From: an uncultured Paracoccaceae bacterium
Lineage (GTDB): Bacteria; Pseudomonadota; Alphaproteobacteria; Rhodobacterales; Rhodobacteraceae
Direction: 5' to 3'
Length of the DNA stretch: 45,350 bases
Assembly: GCA_947489325.1 (NCBI GenBank)
Contig: CANLDA010000023.1
Span: forward strand, 1-45,350
Numbering within the stretch: position 1 is the first letter of the stretch; every line of letters begins with the position of its first letter. Under the pieces are notes generated by a model. It was not told the DNA's origin. It ran no database searches and saw only the letters and a list, made by a program, of their open reading frames with translations. A program made the translations under genes and the position numbers. Shown here piece by piece: positions 41,322 through 45,350 of this stretch.

Positions 41322-42290
41322 ATGCCTATCAGTCCCGAACTCATTATTTATGGCCTTATTTTCGTCGGGGTCGTGGTGTTGGTCGAAGGCGTCTATTTGA
41401 CGGTCTTTGGCAAATCCATCAGTCTGAACAACAAGATCAACCGCCGCCTAGAGATGTTAGACAAAGGGGCCAACCGCGAACGTGTGTTGGAACAGTTGCG
41501 CAAGGAAATGTCGCAACACGGGGAATCCCGAACCATTCCGCTCTACTCGCTGCTCGCAGACAAGGCACAAAAAGCCGCGATCGCGTTTACGCCGCAACAG
41601 CTGATGCTGATGATGGTCGTTCTGTCCGGTGTGGCCTTTCTAGGCCTGACCGTCGGCACCCAAAGTGGCCTGGCAATGCGCATCGCCATTGCAGTTCTGA
41701 TGGGGATTGGTGGAATTTACTTTTGGGTCAGCAGCAAGGCAAACAAACGCCTGAGCATGATCGAAGAACAGCTGCCTGACGCAATTGAATTGATGGTACG
41801 TAGTTTGCGCGTTGGCCACCCGTTTACTTCGGCTATTCAAATCGTGTCCAAGGAACTGGAAGATCCTTTGGCAACAGAATTTGGCATCATTTCTGATGAA
41901 GCCGCCTATGGCCGAGACGTGGGCGAGGCGCTAAAAGAAATGGCCGAGCGCCTGGATATGCAGGACATGCGTTTCTTGGCAGTTGCCGTAACCATCCAAC
42001 AACAATCTGGAGGTAACCTTGCGGAAATCCTTGCGGGTTTGTCTAAAGTGATCCGCGCACGCTTCCGCCTGTTCCGCCGCGTCAAGGCCATCACGGCAGA
42101 GGCCCAATGGTCAGGCAAATTCTTATCCGGTTTCCCTGTGGCTGCACTGATCTTCATCAACGTGAGTGACCCGCACTACTATGACGAAGTTCAAACCCAT
42201 TCTCTGTTTATTCCCCTCGCAATCGCCGTAGGTCTGTTTCTTGCAGCAAACCTGTTCGTTATGCGTGTGCTGACCAACATCAAGGTGTAA
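41322..42290 (+). CDS. tadB: Tad inner-membrane platform protein TadB
   Basis: A 322-residue membrane protein. It has an N-terminal helix (LIIYGLIFVGVVVLVEGVYL), further helices near 95-140 and at the C-terminus, and the T2SSF domain with LPDAIELMVRSLRVGHPF and QQQSGGNLAEIL. It partners TadC as the base for CpaF. Confidence 0.95.
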   Translation: MPISPELIIYGLIFVGVVVLVEGVYLTVFGKSISLNNKINRRLEMLDKGANRERVLEQLRKEMSQHGESRTIPLYSLLADKAQKAAIAFTPQQLMLMMVVLSGVAFLGLTVGTQSGLAMRIAIAVLMGIGGIYFWVSSKANKRLSMIEEQLPDAIELMVRSLRVGHPFTSAIQIVSKELEDPLATEFGIISDEAAYGRDVGEALKEMAERLDMQDMRFLAVAVTIQQQSGGNLAEILAGLSKVIRARFRLFRRVKAITAEAQWSGKFLSGFPVAALIFINVSDPHYYDEVQTHSLFIPLAIAVGLFLAANLFVMRVLTNIKV

Positions 42291-42292
42291 TC

Positions 42293-43273
42293 ATGTCTTT
42301 TTTGACCAATATCTCAGACCTTGCAACAGGCGCGCTTGGCCCCTTTGGTCCGTTGATCATCGTTGGCGGTCTTGGTGTCGTGCTTGTTCTCATCACAATT
42401 CCATTGATGCTATCACAGCGCAACGACCCGTTGGAAAAGCTCAAGAAGAATGAAAACAGTGGGCATAAAAGCAGCTCCAGCAAGAAAAAAGACAGGTTGC
42501 GTCGCTCCGGTGCAAACGAAAAGCTTGAACGTTATAAAGGATTTCTGGAGCCGCAAAACGCCGAAGAACTATCCAGCATGCGCCTTAAACTCATGCAAGC
42601 AGGATACCAGTCTCGCGATGCTGTGCGTGCCTTTTATCTTGCGCAATTTCTGCTGGGCATGATTGGTCTGGTTGCTGGGGTTGCATACTTTACGCTGGTC
42701 AAAGGCGCAGAAGGGGCCACTACACAACAAACGCTAATGCATATCCTATTACCTGGTGCGGCTGGCTATTTTCTTCCCAAATATTGGGTCACGCGCCGTC
42801 TTGAGACTCGTAAGGAAGAAATCGAATCCGGGTTTCCCGACAGCCTTGATATGTTGCTGGTTTGTGTAGAAGCAGGTCAATCCATGGAGCAAGCCATCGT
42901 CCGTGTAGCCAGTGAATTGCGTGCCTCATATCCCGCTTTGGCCGAAGAATTCCAAATCGTCTCTTACGAGATGAAAGCCGGCAAAGACAAGTCTGCCGTT
43001 TTAGGTGACATGTCAGAACGCTGCGGTGTGCAGGATATTTCCAGCTTTGTGACAGTTCTCGTCCAATCAACGCAGTTTGGTACATCCATTGCAGAAGCCT
43101 TGCGGGTTTATGCAGGGGAAATGCGTGACAAACGCGTTATGCGCGCAGAAGAGAAAGCAAACAAGTTGCCAACCAAGATGACACTTGCCACAATGATGCT
43201 GACGGTGCCACCGCTGTTGATCATTCTGGTTGGTCCTTCGGTGCATGGCATCACGAAAATTGGACAATTCTAA
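42293..43273 (+). CDS. tadC: Tad inner-membrane platform protein TadC
   Basis: A 326-residue membrane protein with T2SSF domain (FPDSLDMLLVCVEAGQSMEQ) and C-terminal LPTKMTLATMMLTVPPLLII. An N-terminal membrane segment (about 20-40) is followed by a charged Lys/Ser-rich cytosolic part. It starts 2 bases after the tadB stop, indicating coupling. Confidence 0.95.
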   Translation: MSFLTNISDLATGALGPFGPLIIVGGLGVVLVLITIPLMLSQRNDPLEKLKKNENSGHKSSSSKKKDRLRRSGANEKLERYKGFLEPQNAEELSSMRLKLMQAGYQSRDAVRAFYLAQFLLGMIGLVAGVAYFTLVKGAEGATTQQTLMHILLPGAAGYFLPKYWVTRRLETRKEEIESGFPDSLDMLLVCVEAGQSMEQAIVRVASELRASYPALAEEFQIVSYEMKAGKDKSAVLGDMSERCGVQDISSFVTVLVQSTQFGTSIAEALRVYAGEMRDKRVMRAEEKANKLPTKMTLATMMLTVPPLLIILVGPSVHGITKIGQF

Positions 43274-43284
43274 AACGGAACGCC

Positions 43285-43848
43285 ATGAACACGGCACGTC
43301 GCATAGTATATATCTTTTCGATTTCTCTGTTGGCCGCCTGCGAAACGGGCGGCCTTAACACGTCAGACAACGGCCCTTTTGCGCCCGGTGTTGATGCCAA
43401 TGCACCTGTCGTTGATCAGCTTACGGTAGGGCATCGGCTGATGGCTGCCGGTGAATACGAACTGGCACTGAAATCTTTTACACGCGCGGTTGGGGAACAT
43501 GGCTTGAACGCGGAAACGCTGACCGCTTTGGGTTCTGCGAATTTGGGGCTTGGCCGACTTGGGCAGGCCGAAAGCAACCTCCGAGATGCGATTGATGCAG
43601 ATCAGACACGCCCCGAAGCATGGAACAATCTGGGCGTAGTTCTTATGGAAACAGGGAAAATTGCCGAGGCAAGCCAAGTTTTCCGCAAGGCCTATGCACT
43701 GGATAATGGCGAAAGTGACTCAATTCGCGATAATTTGAGGTTGGCACTCGCAAAATTAGAAAATCCATCATATGATGGCGAACAAGAGCAAGAGTATAAA
43801 TTGGTGCGGCGGGGCAGCAGCGACTATTTGATCCGCAAGACACCTTAA
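43285..43848 (+). CDS. tadD: TPR-repeat lipoprotein TadD
   Basis: A 187-residue protein. The N-terminus MNTARRIVYIFSISLLAACE has the lipobox LAAC, so the mature protein is lipidated at Cys19. Tetratricopeptide repeats follow (LMAAGEYELALKSFTRAVGE, LGLGRLGQAESNLRDAIDAD and more), fitting TadD, a TPR pilotin-like partner of the secretin. It lies 11 bases after tadC. Confidence 0.85.
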   Translation: MNTARRIVYIFSISLLAACETGGLNTSDNGPFAPGVDANAPVVDQLTVGHRLMAAGEYELALKSFTRAVGEHGLNAETLTALGSANLGLGRLGQAESNLRDAIDADQTRPEAWNNLGVVLMETGKIAEASQVFRKAYALDNGESDSIRDNLRLALAKLENPSYDGEQEQEYKLVRRGSSDYLIRKTP

Positions 43849-43877
43849 AGAGGCAAGAGCAGTAAGAGGACGCAAAA

Positions 43878-44726
43878 ATGCGCCATTCCCTCCTTGTAGG
43901 TCTATGTGTGACCAGCGTGGTCGCCCTTTCGGCATGTCAAAAAGCTGGCGATGCAGAAGTCGAGCGCGCATTAAAGGACGTGAACGTCATCGACGAAAGC
44001 AACCTCAGTGATATCATGCTGACCGTTGCAGATCCGAATGAGGCGGTCACCTATTTTCAACGCACGTTGAAGGATAACCCGGATCGTCTTGATTTGCGGC
44101 GTGGGCTTGCGCATTCCTTGGTGCGCGCCAAACGCAACACCGAGGCCGTGACTGCATGGTCTCATGTCATCAAACATCCAGACGCGACCAACGATGATCG
44201 TGTTGATCTGGCGGATGCCCTCGTGCGGACAGGCGACTGGGATCGTGCTGAGCAAGAATTGGACACCATCGCGCCCACTCATGAAACATTCAAACGCTAT
44301 CGCCTAGAAGCCATGGTAGCGGACAGTAACCGCGAATGGAAACGCGCGGACAGCTTTTATGAAACCGCTGTGGGTCTTACTACCCGTCCGGCAGGTGTTC
44401 TGAACAACTGGGGATACTCAAAACTGACACGCGGCGATTTCACTGATGCAGAACGTCTGTTCAGCGAGGCCATCGTGCAAGACAGCACCCTGTTCACCGC
44501 CAAAAACAACCTTATTCTGGCGCGTGGTGCGCAACGCAAATACACCATTCCAGTGATCCCCATGGTCCAAAGCGAACGTGCGCAACTTTTGCACACCATG
44601 GCGCTATCTGCGATCAAACAGGGCGATGTGGAAATTGGCAAAGGCCTGCTGCGCGAAGCCATCGACACCCATCCACAACACTTTGAGGCCGCCGTGCGCA
44701 GCCTGCGTGCTCTGGAAGCAAGTTAA
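43878..44726 (+). CDS. Second TPR-repeat lipoprotein of the Tad locus
   Basis: A 282-residue protein with lipobox LSAC and several tetratricopeptide repeats (for example EAVTYFQRTLKDNPDRLDLR, VRTGDWDRAEQELDTI and LTRGDFTDAERLFSEAIVQD). It is longer than TadD and is not homologous in sequence beyond the repeats. It lies 29 bases after tadD. A scaffold role in the pilus machine is inferred. Confidence 0.8.
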   Translation: MRHSLLVGLCVTSVVALSACQKAGDAEVERALKDVNVIDESNLSDIMLTVADPNEAVTYFQRTLKDNPDRLDLRRGLAHSLVRAKRNTEAVTAWSHVIKHPDATNDDRVDLADALVRTGDWDRAEQELDTIAPTHETFKRYRLEAMVADSNREWKRADSFYETAVGLTTRPAGVLNNWGYSKLTRGDFTDAERLFSEAIVQDSTLFTAKNNLILARGAQRKYTIPVIPMVQSERAQLLHTMALSAIKQGDVEIGKGLLREAIDTHPQHFEAAVRSLRALEAS

Positions 44727-44729
44727 ACC

Positions 44730-45224
44730 ATGCACATCACGGCCAGTTCAGCCCTGTGGTTTTTACCGTTCGCGCTGCCATTGTGTTACATGACGGCCCT
44801 GTGGGACCTGCGCGCCATGCGGATTCCCAACAAAATCGTGCTGGCCTTATTTGCTGTGTTTGTCGTGATTGGCCTGATTGCCCTGCCCTTTGATGAATAT
44901 CTCTGGAGGTATGCCCACTTTGGCATCGCATTGCTGATTGGCATTGCGCTGAATGCTGGTGGATTGGTTGGTGCCGGAGACGCCAAATTCGCTGCCGCCG
45001 CTGCCCCTTTTGTGGCCCTTGGCGATTTGCACGCGCTGTCTTTGGTCTTTGCCGCGAACCTATTGGCCGCATGGTTGACCCATCGCATCGCCAAACACAC
45101 AGCCCTGCGTCGCCTTGTTCCGGATTGGGAAAGTTGGGACCAAGGCAAAAAGTTCCCCATGGGTCTCGCCCTTGGGGCGACAATGGTCATTTACCTAGGC
45201 CTTGGTGTTGCCTTTGGAACTTAG
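44730..45224 (+). CDS. cpaA: Prepilin peptidase CpaA/TadV
   Basis: A 164-residue aspartyl membrane peptidase. It has about five membrane helices and the two catalytic aspartates, Asp26 (ALWDLRAMRIPN) and Asp84 (GAGD). It lacks the methyltransferase domain of PilD, as usual for TadV. It should cleave both pilins. It lies 3 bases after the TPR gene. Confidence 0.93.
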   Translation: MHITASSALWFLPFALPLCYMTALWDLRAMRIPNKIVLALFAVFVVIGLIALPFDEYLWRYAHFGIALLIGIALNAGGLVGAGDAKFAAAAAPFVALGDLHALSLVFAANLLAAWLTHRIAKHTALRRLVPDWESWDQGKKFPMGLALGATMVIYLGLGVAFGT

Positions 45225-45350
45225 GATTTTCGTATCTGACTAGAAACCAAGCGACATAAATTAATGACCGCAATGCGGACTTGGACGAAACCGCTCCCGC
45301 GGTATTGGCGCTTTTGGCGGGTTTTGCGCGTTGATGTGAGCGGCGTGGAT
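45225..45350 (+). other. Unassigned tail of the window
   Basis: Downstream of cpaA. An open frame from ATG 45264 reads 29 codons to the edge (MTAMRTWTKPLPRYWRFWRV onward) but has no convincing ribosome site and an odd Trp/Arg-rich composition. It could be the start of another gene or chance. Confidence 0.2.

Overview
The window carries genes typical of an alphaproteobacterium of the Rhodobacteraceae (Roseobacter group). Evidence for this is the tRNA-Trp–secE–nusG–rplKA–rplJL–rpoBC–rpsLG–fusA–tuf cluster, the hflK–hflC–DUF2065–degP order, a Tad pilus locus with an OmpA-like lipoprotein between the secretin and CpaE genes, Flp-type pilins with Asp-Trp after the cleavage site, and a CtrA-type box (TTAA-N7-TTAAC) before the first pilin. 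Genus cannot be told from sequence alone.

Region 1 (1-21,002, almost all on the minus strand) is the transcription/translation cluster. Read in the direction of transcription it runs: tRNA-Trp, a small membrane protein, secE, nusG, rplK, rplA, (break), rplJ, rplL, rpoB, rpoC, (break), rpsL, rpsG, fusA, tuf (cut by the window edge). Both breaks hold accessory genes. Between rpoC and rpsL lie two glycosyltransferases of one family and a DMT-type exporter. Between rplA and rplJ lie a third glycosyltransferase of the same family and a left-handed beta-helix acetyltransferase. Terminators close rpoC and rplA on the cluster side of each break, and rpsL has a near-consensus promoter.

Region 2 (21,200-33,300) is mixed housekeeping. 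It holds a LysR regulator divergent from a beta-hydroxyacid dehydrogenase, the membrane protein quality-control set hflK–hflC–DUF2065 and a DegP/DegQ-type protease with a sulfotransferase-like gene between them, rpiA–gor, a methyltransferase whose natural reading frame is broken by a stop at codon 7, a GST-like gene and L-serine dehydratase (sdaA).

Region 3 (33,313-45,224) is a Tad (tight adherence) pilus locus. A lytic transglycosylase is transcribed away from it. Reading rightwards are two small pilins, cpaB, cpaC (secretin), an OmpA-like lipoprotein, cpaE/tadZ, cpaF/tadA, tadB, tadC, two TPR lipoproteins and a prepilin peptidase. Hairpin terminators follow pilin 1, cpaB and the OmpA gene, so the locus looks like several transcription units and not one operon. 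The minor pseudopilin genes (TadE/F/G) are not in the window.

I did not find a CRISPR array, insertion sequence, rRNA gene or phage. The most unusual points are the three related glycosyltransferases placed inside the core ribosomal/RNA polymerase cluster, the nonsense-disrupted methyltransferase, and the CtrA box plus structured leader of the pilin gene.
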